Positions 35,374 through 44,623 of a stretch of 64,000 bases of DNA are shown here, piece by piece. Position numbers and translations under genes: made by a program. Source of the DNA: an uncultured Clostridium sp. Its GTDB lineage: Bacteria; Bacillota; Clostridia; Lachnospirales; Lachnospiraceae. Positions within the stretch are counted from its first letter, which is position 1, and the number at the start of each line of letters is the position of its first letter. The stretch spans positions 5,990 to 69,989 of the forward strand of contig NZ_URHZ01000020.1 of NCBI RefSeq assembly GCF_900547735.1, in the 5' to 3' direction. The notes under the pieces are model-generated. The model saw only the letters and a program-made list of their open reading frames with translations. It was not told the origin of the DNA and did not search any database.

Positions 35374-35667
35374 ATGGCAGTAAAAATCGATGATGAAATG
35401 ATAGAGTATGTAGGAATCCTGGCGCAGCTTGAACTCTCCGGCGAGGAGAAGAAAAAAGCCGGGGAAGACATGGGACGGATGCTTGAATATATTGATATGT
35501 TAAATGGGCTGGATACCTCTGATACGGTTCCGATGTCGCATCTGTTTGATATCCGGAATGTATTCCGGGAGGATGAGGTAACAAACACGGATATGTCGCA
35601 GGAGATGATCGCCAATGCGCCTTCACGGAAAGAAAAACAGTATAAGGTACCGAGAACAGTGGAATAG
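35374..35667 (+). CDS. gatC: Aspartyl/glutamyl-tRNA amidotransferase subunit C
   Basis: A 97-aa small subunit that wraps around and stabilises GatA in the GatCAB complex. Hallmarks are the N-terminal IDDEMIEYVGILAQLELSGEE segment, the DMGRMLEYIDMLNGLDTSD helix and the C-terminal RED motif (VFREDEV). It is 45 nt after aspS with AGAAGGGAAACC before the ATG. Confidence 0.95.
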   Translation: MAVKIDDEMIEYVGILAQLELSGEEKKKAGEDMGRMLEYIDMLNGLDTSDTVPMSHLFDIRNVFREDEVTNTDMSQEMIANAPSRKEKQYKVPRTVE

Positions 35668-35712
35668 CGAAGCCGGGGAGACGCTGCTTCGGGCGCAGAC
35701 CAGGAGGTAATG

Positions 35713-37200
35713 ATGGAACTTATGAAATTGACGGCTCTTGAGCTGGGAAGAAAGATAAAAGAGAAAGAAATATCGGTGGAGGAGGCGGTTAGCGCTTCCT
35801 TTGCCAGGATTCATGAATGTGAGAATACGATTCACGCCTTTGTATCCCTGAATGAGGAGAAAGCAATTGAGGATGCAAAGGCCGCACAGTCCCGAATAGA
35901 CAGCGGAGAACTCACGGGACCGCTGGCCGGCGTTCCCGTTGCGGTGAAAGACAATATCTGCACCGGGGGGATGAAAACCACCTGCGGTTCCAGGATGCTC
36001 TACAATTTTGTGCCCCCGTATTCGGCAGAAGCGGTCCGGAACCTGGAACGGGCCGGAGCCGTGATACTTGGAAAAACGAATATGGATGAATTCGCCATGG
36101 GAAGCACAACGGAGACTTCATGGTTCGGTCCGACGCTGAATCCGTGGAATGAAGACCTTGTGCCGGGCGGATCGTCAGGCGGTTCCTGTGCGGCGGTTGC
36201 CGCGGGCGAGACATTTTATGCGCTGGGTTCCGATACGGGCGGTTCCATCAGGCAGCCGAGTTCCTTCTGCGGAGTGACCGGAATGAAGCCGACCTACGGG
36301 ACCGTTTCACGTTATGGCCTGATAGCCTACGGATCGTCCCTGGATCAGATAGGTCCGGTTGCGAAGGATACCGCCGACTGTGCGGCAATTCTGGAAGTTC
36401 TGGCCTCCCACGACACAAAGGACAGTACCTCCGTCCCGAGGAAAGACTGCAATTTCCTGCAGGCGCTGACCGGAGAAGTGAGGGGAATGAGGATAGGAAT
36501 TCCTTCGGACTATCTGGGTGAGGGGCTGGATGAAAGCGTGAAGAAGGCGGTTCTCGCCGGTGCACAGGTGTTAAAAGCCCAGGGCGCCGAGGTGGAATTT
36601 TTCAGCCTCGGCATGGTGGAGTACGCCATACCGGCTTACTATGTCATTGCATCGGCCGAAGCCAGTTCCAATCTTTCCCGGTTTGACGGGGTAAAATACG
36701 GATACAGAACAAAGGAGTACGGAGATCTTCATGAAATGTATAAGAAGAGCCGTTCCGAGGGCTTTGGTCCCGAGGTGAAGCGCCGCATTATGCTCGGCTC
36801 TTTTGTCTTAAGTTCCGGTTACTATGATGCCTATTATCTGAAAGCGCTTCGGACAAAGGCGTTAATTAAACAGGCATTTGACAGGGCATTTGAAAAATAT
36901 GACATCATACTCGGACCGGCAGCGCCCTCCACGGCGCCGGCCGTCGGGGAGAGTCTGAGCGATCCGCTGAAAATGTACCTGGGAGACATTTACACCGTTT
37001 CAGTCAATCTGGCCGGTCTTCCGGCTGTCAGCGTTCCCTGCGGGTTCGATGAAAAGGGCCTTCCCATAGGCCTTCAGATGATTGCCGGCTGCTTTGAGGA
37101 GAAAAAGCTCTTTCGTGCCTCGTACGCTTATGAGCAGGCAAGGGGCCGGTGGGAGCTTCCGTTTTATGGCAGAAAATCGGACAGGGGGGAAAATAGATGA
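35713..37200 (+). CDS. gatA: Aspartyl/glutamyl-tRNA amidotransferase subunit A
   Basis: The glutaminase subunit, an amidase-signature enzyme of 495 aa that releases ammonia from glutamine for GatB. The Ser-cisSer-Lys triad is visible: Lys in VAVKDNI (about residue 79), and the Ser pair within GGSSGGSCAAVAAG and SDTGGSIRQPSSFCG (about residues 154-183). AGGAGG lies 5 nt before ATG 35713; another ATG directly upstream is too close to that site. The stop overlaps the gatB start by 4 nt. Confidence 0.96.
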   Translation: MELMKLTALELGRKIKEKEISVEEAVSASFARIHECENTIHAFVSLNEEKAIEDAKAAQSRIDSGELTGPLAGVPVAVKDNICTGGMKTTCGSRMLYNFVPPYSAEAVRNLERAGAVILGKTNMDEFAMGSTTETSWFGPTLNPWNEDLVPGGSSGGSCAAVAAGETFYALGSDTGGSIRQPSSFCGVTGMKPTYGTVSRYGLIAYGSSLDQIGPVAKDTADCAAILEVLASHDTKDSTSVPRKDCNFLQALTGEVRGMRIGIPSDYLGEGLDESVKKAVLAGAQVLKAQGAEVEFFSLGMVEYAIPAYYVIASAEASSNLSRFDGVKYGYRTKEYGDLHEMYKKSRSEGFGPEVKRRIMLGSFVLSSGYYDAYYLKALRTKALIKQAFDRAFEKYDIILGPAAPSTAPAVGESLSDPLKMYLGDIYTVSVNLAGLPAVSVPCGFDEKGLPIGLQMIAGCFEEKKLFRASYAYEQARGRWELPFYGRKSDRGENR

Positions 37201-38633
37201 AAAAACAGTATGAAACCGTCATTGGACTGGAAGTCCACGTAGAGCTTGCCACTAAGACGAAAATTTTCTGCGGCTGTTCCACCGCATTTGGCGCGGCGCC
37301 GGGTACCCATACCTGTCCGGTCTGCACCGGAATGCCGGGTTCCCTGCCGGTTCTAAATAAGAAGGTGGTGGAACTGGCATTGTCCGTGGGTCTTGCCGCA
37401 GACTGTGAAATTAACCGATTCTGTAAATTTGACCGGAAGAATTATTTTTATCCCGATAATCCGCAGAACTACCAGATTTCACAGCTCTATCTGCCAATCT
37501 GCCACGACGGCGGCCTCACGATCGAAACGCCTTCGGGAGAAAAGCGCATCAGGATACACGAAATTCACATGGAAGAGGATGCAGGAAAGCTGATTCATGA
37601 CGAATGGGAGGACTGTTCGCTGGTGGATTATAACAGAAGCGGGGTACCGCTGATTGAGATTGTCTCCGAGCCGGATATGAGAAGCGCCGGGGAGGTTATT
37701 GCATACCTGGAGCGCCTGCGTCTTTTAATCCAGTATCTGGGCGCCTCCGACTGCAAGCTCCAGGAGGGGTCCATGAGAGCCGATGTCAATCTGTCGGTAC
37801 GTGAAGCGGGAAGTGAGGCGTTCGGCACGAGAACGGAAATGAAGAACTTAAACTCCTTTAAAGCGATTGCCCGCGCCATCGAGGGAGAGAAAAACCGTCA
37901 GATTGAACTTCTGGAGGAGGGGAAGAGCATATCCCAGGAGACGCGGAGATGGGATGACAACAAGGAGTATTCCTATGCAATGCGTTCCAAGGAGGATGCA
38001 AAAGACTACCGGTATTTTCCGGATCCGGATCTGCCTCCCGTCATGATAAGCGAAGAATGGCTTGAGGAGATCAGAAACTCACTTCCGGAGGTGCAGCCTG
38101 AAAAGATGAAACGCTATCAGGAAGATTACGGTTTATCGGAATATGACAGCCGGATCATTACGGAATCCAGGAAGATGGCGGAAATATTCGAGAAGACGGC
38201 GTCACTCTGCGGCCTGCCGAAGAAAGCGGCCAACTGGCTAATCGGCGAAACCAGCCGCCTGATGAAGGAAAATGCAGTTGAGGCCGATAAGCTGTCCTTT
38301 TCTCCCGGGCATCTTTCAAAGCTCATTCAGTTAACGGAGGCGGGGAGCATTAACACCACAATCGCAAAAGAGGTTTTTGAGAAAATTTTTATGGAGGACA
38401 TGGAACCTGAAGCGTATATAAAAGAGAATGGCCTTATGATGGTAAATGATGACGGAGCCCTGGAACGGACGGTGGAAGAAGTCCTTGCATCAAACCCTCA
38501 GACAGTGGAGGAGTACCGAAGCGGAAAAACCAAGGTGATCGGCTTCCTGGTAGGTCAGGTCATGAAACAGATGCATGGAAAAGCGAATCCCGGTAAGGTG
38601 AATGAAATTTTAGGCAAAAAATTAGAACGGTAA
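37197..38633 (+). CDS. gatB: Aspartyl/glutamyl-tRNA amidotransferase subunit B
   Basis: The kinase/amidotransferase subunit that activates Asp-tRNA-Asn or Glu-tRNA-Gln and amidates it. The 478-aa protein has the N-terminal cradle motif YETVIGLEVHVELATKTKIFCGC, Zn-type Cys residues in HTCPVCTGMPG, KFDRKNYFYPDNPQNYQISQ, and a C-terminal helical plus YqeY-like tail for tRNA binding. ATGA overlap with gatA indicates coupling. It is the last gene of the aspS-gatCAB operon. No GlnRS was seen in the window. Confidence 0.96.
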   Translation: MKKQYETVIGLEVHVELATKTKIFCGCSTAFGAAPGTHTCPVCTGMPGSLPVLNKKVVELALSVGLAADCEINRFCKFDRKNYFYPDNPQNYQISQLYLPICHDGGLTIETPSGEKRIRIHEIHMEEDAGKLIHDEWEDCSLVDYNRSGVPLIEIVSEPDMRSAGEVIAYLERLRLLIQYLGASDCKLQEGSMRADVNLSVREAGSEAFGTRTEMKNLNSFKAIARAIEGEKNRQIELLEEGKSISQETRRWDDNKEYSYAMRSKEDAKDYRYFPDPDLPPVMISEEWLEEIRNSLPEVQPEKMKRYQEDYGLSEYDSRIITESRKMAEIFEKTASLCGLPKKAANWLIGETSRLMKENAVEADKLSFSPGHLSKLIQLTEAGSINTTIAKEVFEKIFMEDMEPEAYIKENGLMMVNDDGALERTVEEVLASNPQTVEEYRSGKTKVIGFLVGQVMKQMHGKANPGKVNEILGKKLER

Positions 38634-38684
38634 AAACAGCAGATCCGCCCGCTTTTCTACGGGGCATCCACCGTCAGTAAAAAG

Positions 38685-38731
38685 TCCCCTGACCCGGGAG
38701 TACGCCAGATTCTTACCACCCGGGCCGGGGG
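38685..38731 (+). terminator. Possible terminator hairpin after gatB
   Basis: TCCCC...CCCGGG (38685-38698) can pair with CCCGGG...GGGGGA (38719-38731) through an internal loop. There is no good T-run, so termination is uncertain. Confidence 0.35.
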
Positions 38732-38829
38732 ATTTCATGGCCGGCATTGTCCACCGGACAGAGTATACAGGCGGCCGCCGGACGCACACATGTTTCTACA
38801 GGATACCGCATAAAATTTTTTTCAGATGC

Positions 38830-38885
38830 TTGACAAAAGATGGAAAAAAGTGTAATATAAAAACAGGAATAATTCCTAGAATTAT
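38830..38885 (+). promoter_or_regulatory. Rubrerythrin promoter and overlapping palindromic operator
   Basis: TTGACA (38830-38835), a 17-nt spacer and TAATAT (38853-38858). A perfect palindrome ATAATTC-CTA-GAATTAT (38869-38885) lies at about +5 to +20, resembling a PerR/Fur-type box in composition though not in half-site spacing. Confidence 0.75.
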
Positions 38886-38910
38886 AAAAGAACGTAGGAG
38901 GAATAAAAGA

Positions 38911-39444
38911 ATGGAATTAAAAGGAAGCAGAACAGAACAGAACCTGATGACAGCATTTGCAGGAGAATCACAGGCAAGAAATAAATACACATATTTCGCA
39001 AGCGCAGCGAAAAAAGAAGGTTTTGAGCAGATTGCAGCAATCTTTGAGAACACTGCAAACAATGAAAAAGAGCATGCAAAAATGTGGTTCAAAGAGTTAA
39101 AGGGAATCGGAACAACAGCAGAGAACCTGAAAGCCGCTGCCGAGGGTGAGAACTACGAGTGGACCGATATGTATGCAGAATTTGCAAAGGTAGCTGAGGA
39201 AGAGGGCTTTAAAGAGCTGGCAGCTAAATTTGCGGCAGTTGCAGCTATTGAGAAGACACATGAAGAGAGATACTTAAAGCTCTTAAATAACGTAGAGATG
39301 CAGGCTGTATTTGAGAAAACGGAAGAGACAATGTGGGAGTGCAGAAACTGCGGCCACCTTGTAATCGGAAAGAAAGCTCCGAGCGTATGTCCTGTATGTG
39401 CACATCCACAGAGCTACTTTGAAGTTAGAAAAGAAAACTACTAA
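38911..39444 (+). CDS. Rubrerythrin
   Basis: A peroxide-scavenging non-heme diiron protein of anaerobes, 177 aa. The ferritin-like N-terminal four-helix domain (about residues 1-135) carries the diiron Glu/His pattern (GESQARNKY, NNEKEHAKMW, AAIEKTHEERY). The C-terminal rubredoxin domain has CRNCGHL and CPVCAHP (about residues 144-164). ATG 38911 with AGGAGG 9 nt upstream is the start; the frame's extension upstream covers the promoter. Codon use is AT-shifted relative to neighbours, consistent with high expression. Confidence 0.96.
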   Translation: MELKGSRTEQNLMTAFAGESQARNKYTYFASAAKKEGFEQIAAIFENTANNEKEHAKMWFKELKGIGTTAENLKAAAEGENYEWTDMYAEFAKVAEEEGFKELAAKFAAVAAIEKTHEERYLKLLNNVEMQAVFEKTEETMWECRNCGHLVIGKKAPSVCPVCAHPQSYFEVRKENY

Positions 39445-39541
39445 TTTATGGCCGGCCAAAGGGAGTAAAATCAGGGAGAGAGATTTGATACATAGTGCTG
39501 AAAAGCGGACCTTGAAGACCCTTTGACGGAGTGAATTTAAG

Positions 39542-39585
39542 AAACAGGACGGTTCCCGGTAAATGACGGAGCCGTCCTGTTTTTC
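39542..39585 (+). terminator. Terminator of the rubrerythrin gene
   Basis: ACAGGACGG / CCGTCCTGT stem followed by TTTTT; it faces the convergent rarA gene. Confidence 0.8.
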
Positions 39586-39673
39586 TGTCAGGAACTGAGG
39601 GAAGCCAACTGCTAAAAATAAGCCAATTGCTAAAAACAAGCCAACTGCAAAAGCGTGCTAACCGCAAAAAGTA

Positions 39674-41014
39674 TTACTGCTCCTGAGAAGCAGGATGCTC
39701 TCTGCGCCATTTTTTAATCACCTCCAGACGCTCACGGACGGGGGCCTCCGCACCGGCAGTTCCGGGCTGATAATAGACTCGTCCCTTAAGCGATTCGGGG
39801 AGGCAGTCCATAGCCGCAATTTTATCTTCCGTATCATGGGCATAGACATAGCCCTCCCCATAATGCAGCTCCGCCATCAGGCCGGTGGGAGCGTTCCTGA
39901 TCTGCAGGGGGACCGGTTCCGCCATCATGTTCTGGGCGTCTTCCTTAGCCGTCTCATAAGCCCGGTAGATAGAATTCGATTTGGGAGCCATCGCCATGTA
40001 AACGACGGCCTGTGTCAAGTTCAACGTGCATTCCGGCATTCCGATAAAGTGGGATGCCTGATAGGCGGCAACCACGAGCGGCAGGGCATTTGGATCCGCA
40101 ATTCCGATATCTTCACTGGCAAAACGGATCAGCCTTCTTGCCACATAGAGAGGATCCTCCCCCGCCTCCAGCATCCTGGCGAGCCAGTAGACGGCGGCGT
40201 CGGGATCGCTGTTGCGCATGGATTTATGCAGGGCGGAGATCAGGTTATAGTGTTCCTCACCCTTTTTATCATAGAGCAGGGATTTCTTATTCATGCACTG
40301 TTCCAGGGCCTGGCCGGAGACGGTAATGGTGCCGGAGCGGTCAAGCTCTCCGTTGAGGACGACCATTTCCAGGGTGTTCAGCGCGGTGCGCGCGTCCCCG
40401 TTGGCAAAATTGGCAATAAGGGACAACTGGTCCTCACTGATCACGACATGCTGGTTTCCAAATCCTTTGGGAGACTTCATCACATTTGTAAGCAGTTCCA
40501 GCAAATCTTCCGATGTCAGGGCCTTCAGTACAAATACTTTGCATCTGGAAAGAAGAGCGGAGTTGATCTCAAAGGAGGGATTTTCCGTCGTGGCGCCGAT
40601 CAGGATGATACTTCCCTTTTCCACATAGGGGAGGAATGCATCCTGCTGAGCCTTATTAAAACGGTGGATCTCGTCCACAAAGAGAATTGTCCTGATTCCC
40701 ATGATGCGGTTTTTCTCGGCCTGTTCCATCACGGTTTTAATCTCTTTAATGCCGCTTGTAACGGCGGAAAAATCAATAAAAGACGACTGGGTCTTCCCCG
40801 CTATAATCCGGGCCAGGGTAGTCTTGCCGACACCGGGAGGCCCCCAGAAGATCATGGAAGTAACCTGATCCTTCTCGATTAAATTGCGTAGTACTTTACC
40901 GCGGCCAATCAGATGTTTCTGCCCCACGAACCCTTCCAGCGTATCGGGACGGATGCGGCTGGCAAGAGGGGATGTGGTTTCGCGGTTGTCAAAGAGTGAA
41001 AGCTGTTCCAGCAT
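39674..41014 (-). CDS. rarA: Replication-associated recombination protein A (MgsA/RarA)
   Basis: An AAA+ ATPase of the clamp-loader family acting at stalled replication forks. The 446-aa protein has an N-terminal region with GQKHLIGRGK, Walker A GPPGVGKTTLA (about residues 59-69), Walker B ILFVDEIHRFN (about 110-120), sensor 1 GATTENPSFE, and the C-terminal tetramerisation domain (LIRFASEDIGIADPNAL onward). AAGGAGG lies 10 nt before the ATG. It is monocistronic. Confidence 0.95.
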   Translation of the reverse strand: MLEQLSLFDNRETTSPLASRIRPDTLEGFVGQKHLIGRGKVLRNLIEKDQVTSMIFWGPPGVGKTTLARIIAGKTQSSFIDFSAVTSGIKEIKTVMEQAEKNRIMGIRTILFVDEIHRFNKAQQDAFLPYVEKGSIILIGATTENPSFEINSALLSRCKVFVLKALTSEDLLELLTNVMKSPKGFGNQHVVISEDQLSLIANFANGDARTALNTLEMVVLNGELDRSGTITVSGQALEQCMNKKSLLYDKKGEEHYNLISALHKSMRNSDPDAAVYWLARMLEAGEDPLYVARRLIRFASEDIGIADPNALPLVVAAYQASHFIGMPECTLNLTQAVVYMAMAPKSNSIYRAYETAKEDAQNMMAEPVPLQIRNAPTGLMAELHYGEGYVYAHDTEDKIAAMDCLPESLKGRVYYQPGTAGAEAPVRERLEVIKKWRREHPASQEQ

Positions 41015-41145
41015 GGGAGAACCTCCTTCTCAAAAAGAATGATAATAAGGTGTATTTTAAGTTTATGGATGCTCTTGTTTTACCTGAGTATCATCATACC
41101 ACATATTTGAAAGAAAAGGAACATACATTCGATGAGAAGATGGCT

Positions 41146-41311
41146 GTTACTGTTACTGTTCACTCCGTGCCCAGTAACACGCTGCGCGATGCACAGAAAC
41201 GGCAAAAAACGCCGTTTCGCGCCGCAACCCTCGGGTTTTCTGTGACTTTCGCTACGCTCCACTCACAAAAAACACCTCGCGGAATACTACCTGTGAACAG
41301 TAACCTGTTAC
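41146..41311 (-). mobile_element. MITE-like repeat, copy 1, with 12-bp terminal inverted repeats
   Basis: GTTACTGTTCAC (41152-41163) and GTGAACAGTAAC (41293-41304) are perfect inverted ends of a roughly 155-bp element with no ORF of its own. Its core (41172-41222, reverse strand) matches 62111-62159. The core has an AAACGGC/GCCGTTT hairpin that in the other copy reads AAACTGC/GCAGTTT. It fills most of the 460-bp gap between rarA and the Fic gene; the remainder shows nothing recognisable. Confidence 0.7.
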
Positions 41312-41476
41312 TGTCCACCTCCAGTATAAGATATTTTGCTTTTTTTCACGGAATATGGTAATGTAGGATATACGGTAATTGTTTGGAATCTGCATTCTGA
41401 GAGGCGCATTTCATGAAGCGGCTGCTATGGAATCTCTGAACAGTCGAGTTATATGAAAAAGGAAAGGATGAAATGC

Positions 41477-42325
41477 ATGGCGAAACAGGAATACGAAATC
41501 TATGCTGAAACTCCTGATAAAAAGAAAAAGAAAGAGTACTGGGAGACGGCAATTGGTTTGCAGCAGGTGGATGCACTTGAACCGTCCGAATATTTAATTG
41601 ACCTGGCGCAGCAAAATATTGACGGAAAACTAACTTATCAACAGGTTGAAGAACTGCTGTATACACATTATGAGGATGAGAGCGGGGCGGAAAAAGAACA
41701 GCGGCTGAAAGAAGGGGATCTGGTTGCGAGCCGGATTACACAAATTCTGGACAGCCCCGGCTATCCGTTACAATTAGCTTCTCTTAAAGCAATCCATCGT
41801 TATCTATTTAAAGACCTGTATGAGCATGCAGGTGAATTCCGGAGATATAACATATATAAAAAAGAGCCGGTTTTAAATGGAGAAAGTGTCAAATATACGA
41901 ATTACGGTGCTTTGGTGGACACATTAGAGTATGATATACGTCAGGAAAAAGAGACAACTTATGCCGGTTTGAAGCAGGAACAGATTGTCAACCGTATTGC
42001 ACGGTTTACTTCTGCTCTATGGCAGGCACATCCGTTTATGGAAGGAAATACAAGGACAACGGCAGTATTTATGGAATGTTATCTGAACAGCATTGGTTTC
42101 CGGGTTGATAATACCCCGTTTAAAAGACATTCCCTGTATTTCAGGAATGCGTTGGTGCGCGCAAACTATGCTGATTACAGTAAAGGAATTATTGCAGACA
42201 GCCGTTATCTGGAGCTTTTTTTCTGTAATTTGCTGACGGATAAAAAAACACCGCTGCGAAACAGGGATTTACTTCTTATAGAATTATTTGAGGGAAAGGA
42301 TACAGGCGCGGGCAGGGATAAGTGA
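41477..42325 (+). CDS. Fic-domain protein (putative AMPylase)
   Basis: A 282-aa protein expected to transfer AMP or another nucleotide moiety to target proteins. The canonical Fic motif HPFMEGNTR (about residues 187-195) is intact. An N-terminal helical region (about residues 20-60, EPSEYLIDLAQQNIDGKLTYQQVEELL) might act as an intramolecular inhibitor, but a clear [ST]xxxE[GN] antitoxin motif was not found. No separate antitoxin ORF adjoins it. GGAAAGG lies 10 nt before ATG 41477; upstream in-frame ATGs lack a site. AT-richer codons and a neighbouring MITE-like repeat suggest an accessory gene. Confidence 0.88.
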   Translation: MAKQEYEIYAETPDKKKKKEYWETAIGLQQVDALEPSEYLIDLAQQNIDGKLTYQQVEELLYTHYEDESGAEKEQRLKEGDLVASRITQILDSPGYPLQLASLKAIHRYLFKDLYEHAGEFRRYNIYKKEPVLNGESVKYTNYGALVDTLEYDIRQEKETTYAGLKQEQIVNRIARFTSALWQAHPFMEGNTRTTAVFMECYLNSIGFRVDNTPFKRHSLYFRNALVRANYADYSKGIIADSRYLELFFCNLLTDKKTPLRNRDLLLIELFEGKDTGAGRDK

Positions 42326-42393
42326 ATCCGGCGTCATGAAACTGCGAATCATAACATGAAAAACCAGTCTCATGGTCTTTTCGAAAAAAAGGG

Positions 42394-42422
42394 TTGACAA
42401 ACCGGGAAAAATGCAATAATAT
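42394..42422 (+). promoter_or_regulatory. Promoter of the methionine-uptake operon
   Basis: TTGACA (42394-42399), a 17-nt spacer and TAATAT (42417-42422). Confidence 0.8.
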
Positions 42423-42428
42423 AGTCGC

Positions 42429-42743
42429 AAGTTGATAAATTGATTACCAGCAAAGACGTAGAAGAGAAGAGTAGTAAGCGGATGCTTTTACAGAGAGTTC
42501 CCGGACGCTGAGAGGGAGCAGAGATAGGCTTATGAAGATGGTCTCAGAGTTGCCTGATCGAATATTTTAGATCATGACGGGATGCGCCCGTTACAGCGAT
42601 AGAGTATAAGCCGGGACACAGGCCATGGAGATGATGGATGTGCGGCCGTACTTGAAAAGGTCTGTATGTGCGAGCATCAGACGAAGTTAGGTGGTACCAC
42701 GAAGCTACAGCTTTCGTCCTAATACAGGGCGGGAGCTTTTTTT
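42429..42743 (+). ncRNA. T-box riboswitch leader, probably methionine-specific
   Basis: The T-box AGGTGGTACCACG (42689-42701) is followed by an 11-bp GU-containing terminator stem (42710-42720 with 42726-42736) and a T7 run. In the stem I region, AGTAGTAAGC (5' side) and GGCTT (3' side) frame an internal loop with GAAG-ATG-G; the ATG at 42538-42540 sits where a specifier is expected, next to TCTC that can pair with an upstream GAGA. The downstream genes encode a MetNIQ transporter, in agreement. The specifier call is inference. Confidence 0.88.
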
Positions 42744-42814
42744 GTTGCATATGAAAGTTTTTTGAACTCGCTATGCGGCCGCGCTCGGCGCAGAAAGTGA
42801 AAGGAGCAGTCAGA

Positions 42815-43834
42815 ATGATTAAGTTGGAACAGGTGAGCAAGACATTTGATACCATCCATGCTGTAAAAAACGTGAATCTGGAGATACAGGACGGTGAGAT
42901 TTTTGGTATTATAGGTTTTTCGGGGGCAGGCAAGTCTACGTTAGTCAGATGTATTAATCTGCTGGAGCGGCCGACGACGGGGCGCGTGCTGATTGACGAT
43001 GTGGACTTAATGAGCCTGGACGAGAAGAGACTGAGGGAAGTCAGGAAAAAGATCGGCATGATTTTCCAGCACTTTAACCTGATGCGTTCCAGGACGGTTT
43101 ACCAGAATATCGAGTTTCCTCTTAAGAAAACGAAGATGACAAAGGCGGAGAGGGAAGAAAAGATAGCGTCTCTTCTGGAACTGGTGGGGCTGACCGATAA
43201 GAGGGATGCCTATCCGTCACAGCTCTCGGGCGGACAGAAACAGAGGGTTGCCATCGCAAGGTCCCTGGCCAACGACCCGAACGTGCTTCTCTGCGATGAG
43301 GCCACCAGCGCCCTGGATCCCCAGACGACACAGTCCATCCTTAAGCTTCTCAAAAAAGTAAATGAGGAGATGGGGATTACCATTGTCCTGATTACCCACG
43401 AGATGGCGGTTGTGAAGGATATCTGCGACAGGGTTGCCATTATGGAAGAAGGAGCCGTGGTTGAGTCGGGAAATACGGTGGATGTATTCTGCCATCCGCA
43501 GGTCAGAATCACCAGGGACTTTATCGACACGGCAAGTAATATCAGAAAAATCTACGATTTGATTGAAGACAAGAATGAACTGACGGAAATCGGCGCCGGG
43601 GACAGGATGCTTCTGTTCACCTACTCGGGCGCCAACGCAGGAGAACCGCTCATTTCCTATCTGGCAAAGGCCTTCGACATCAGGGCCAACATTATTTTCG
43701 GAAATATCGATTTCCTGAAGGGTAAACCCCTCGGCAAGCTGGTGGTAACACTGAGCGGGGAGCCGGATAAAATGGCGGCTGCAATGGAATACATAAACTC
43801 ACTTGGAGTGGAAGTGGAGGTAATTAAAGAATGA
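42815..43834 (+). CDS. metN: Methionine ABC transporter ATP-binding protein
   Basis: The cytosolic ATPase subunit of the D-/L-methionine importer, 339 aa. Walker A GFSGAGKSTL (about residues 38-47), Q-loop, signature LSGGQKQRV, Walker B VLLCDEATSALDP and H-loop THEMAVV are all present. The C-terminal NIL (ACT-like) domain (about 265-339) is the regulatory module that binds methionine and inhibits transport. AAAGGAG lies 9 nt before the ATG. The stop overlaps metI by 4 nt. Confidence 0.95.
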   Translation: MIKLEQVSKTFDTIHAVKNVNLEIQDGEIFGIIGFSGAGKSTLVRCINLLERPTTGRVLIDDVDLMSLDEKRLREVRKKIGMIFQHFNLMRSRTVYQNIEFPLKKTKMTKAEREEKIASLLELVGLTDKRDAYPSQLSGGQKQRVAIARSLANDPNVLLCDEATSALDPQTTQSILKLLKKVNEEMGITIVLITHEMAVVKDICDRVAIMEEGAVVESGNTVDVFCHPQVRITRDFIDTASNIRKIYDLIEDKNELTEIGAGDRMLLFTYSGANAGEPLISYLAKAFDIRANIIFGNIDFLKGKPLGKLVVTLSGEPDKMAAAMEYINSLGVEVEVIKE

Positions 43835-44508
43835 GTATATTATACACTTTAGCGCCGAACCTGGAACGTCTGGGCGGAGAGCTTGTAAAATGTATCGGAC
43901 AGACATTTAAGATGCTCCTGATTTCAGGCACCATCGCATTTTTCTTCGGACTGTTCTTCGGAGTCCTCCTGATTGTTACAAAGAGAGGCGGAATCCTGCA
44001 GAACGTGGTAATTTATAATTTTCTCGATAAAGCGGTTGATATTATCCGTTCGATTCCTTTCATTATACTTATGGTACTGCTGATTCCGGTCAGCCGGGCC
44101 ATCGTCGGAACGGGTTCCGGCGTTACCGGTTCCTATGTGGCGTTGATTGCGGGTACGGTTCCCTTCTTTGCGAGACAGATTGAATCGGTTCTTGCGGACC
44201 TGGACGGCGGACTGATTGAAGCCAGCGAGGCGATGGGATTTTCACCGGTAGAGATTATCTTTGGCGTTTATTTAAAGGAGAGTATCCCCGGCATCACCCG
44301 CGTGACGATGATTACCTTTGTCAGCCTGATCGGCATTACGGCCATGGCCGGTGCGATCGGAGCCGGAGGACTGGGAGACTTCGCCATCCGTTACGGATAT
44401 CAGATGGGCTACCGCGATATGATTTGGGCTACGGTAATTATTATCCTTTTAATTATCAGTGCGATTCAGTTTATCGGCAACGTGATTATCAGGAAAACGA
44501 CGCATTAA
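43831..44508 (+). CDS. metI: Methionine ABC transporter permease
   Basis: A 225-aa inner-membrane permease with five or so membrane segments. The EAA loop that contacts MetN is visible around EASEAMGFSPVEIIFGVYLKES. The conserved IRSIPFIILMVLLIP and GAIGAGGLGDFAIRYGYQ stretches identify it as MetI rather than another amino-acid permease. Its start overlaps metN. Confidence 0.95.
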   Translation: MSILYTLAPNLERLGGELVKCIGQTFKMLLISGTIAFFFGLFFGVLLIVTKRGGILQNVVIYNFLDKAVDIIRSIPFIILMVLLIPVSRAIVGTGSGVTGSYVALIAGTVPFFARQIESVLADLDGGLIEASEAMGFSPVEIIFGVYLKESIPGITRVTMITFVSLIGITAMAGAIGAGGLGDFAIRYGYQMGYRDMIWATVIIILLIISAIQFIGNVIIRKTTH

Positions 44509-44623
44509 GTAATAGCGAAAGCGGCTGTTCAGGGGACAGTACTGCGCGAAGCGGCACCTGGAAAAGAACTGGATAGTTACTATATAAATGTATTTAAAAG
44601 AGAAGAAAAAGGAGAGAAAAATT

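Noticed and set aside
38737..38910. 58-residue N-terminal extension of rubrerythrin
   Set aside because: It covers the promoter and operator; ATG 38911 has AGGAGG and matches the family start.
39695..40882. 395-aa open frame antisense to rarA
   Set aside because: It lies wholly opposite a clear rarA gene and has no ribosome site or recognisable domain; it is a shadow of GC-biased codons.
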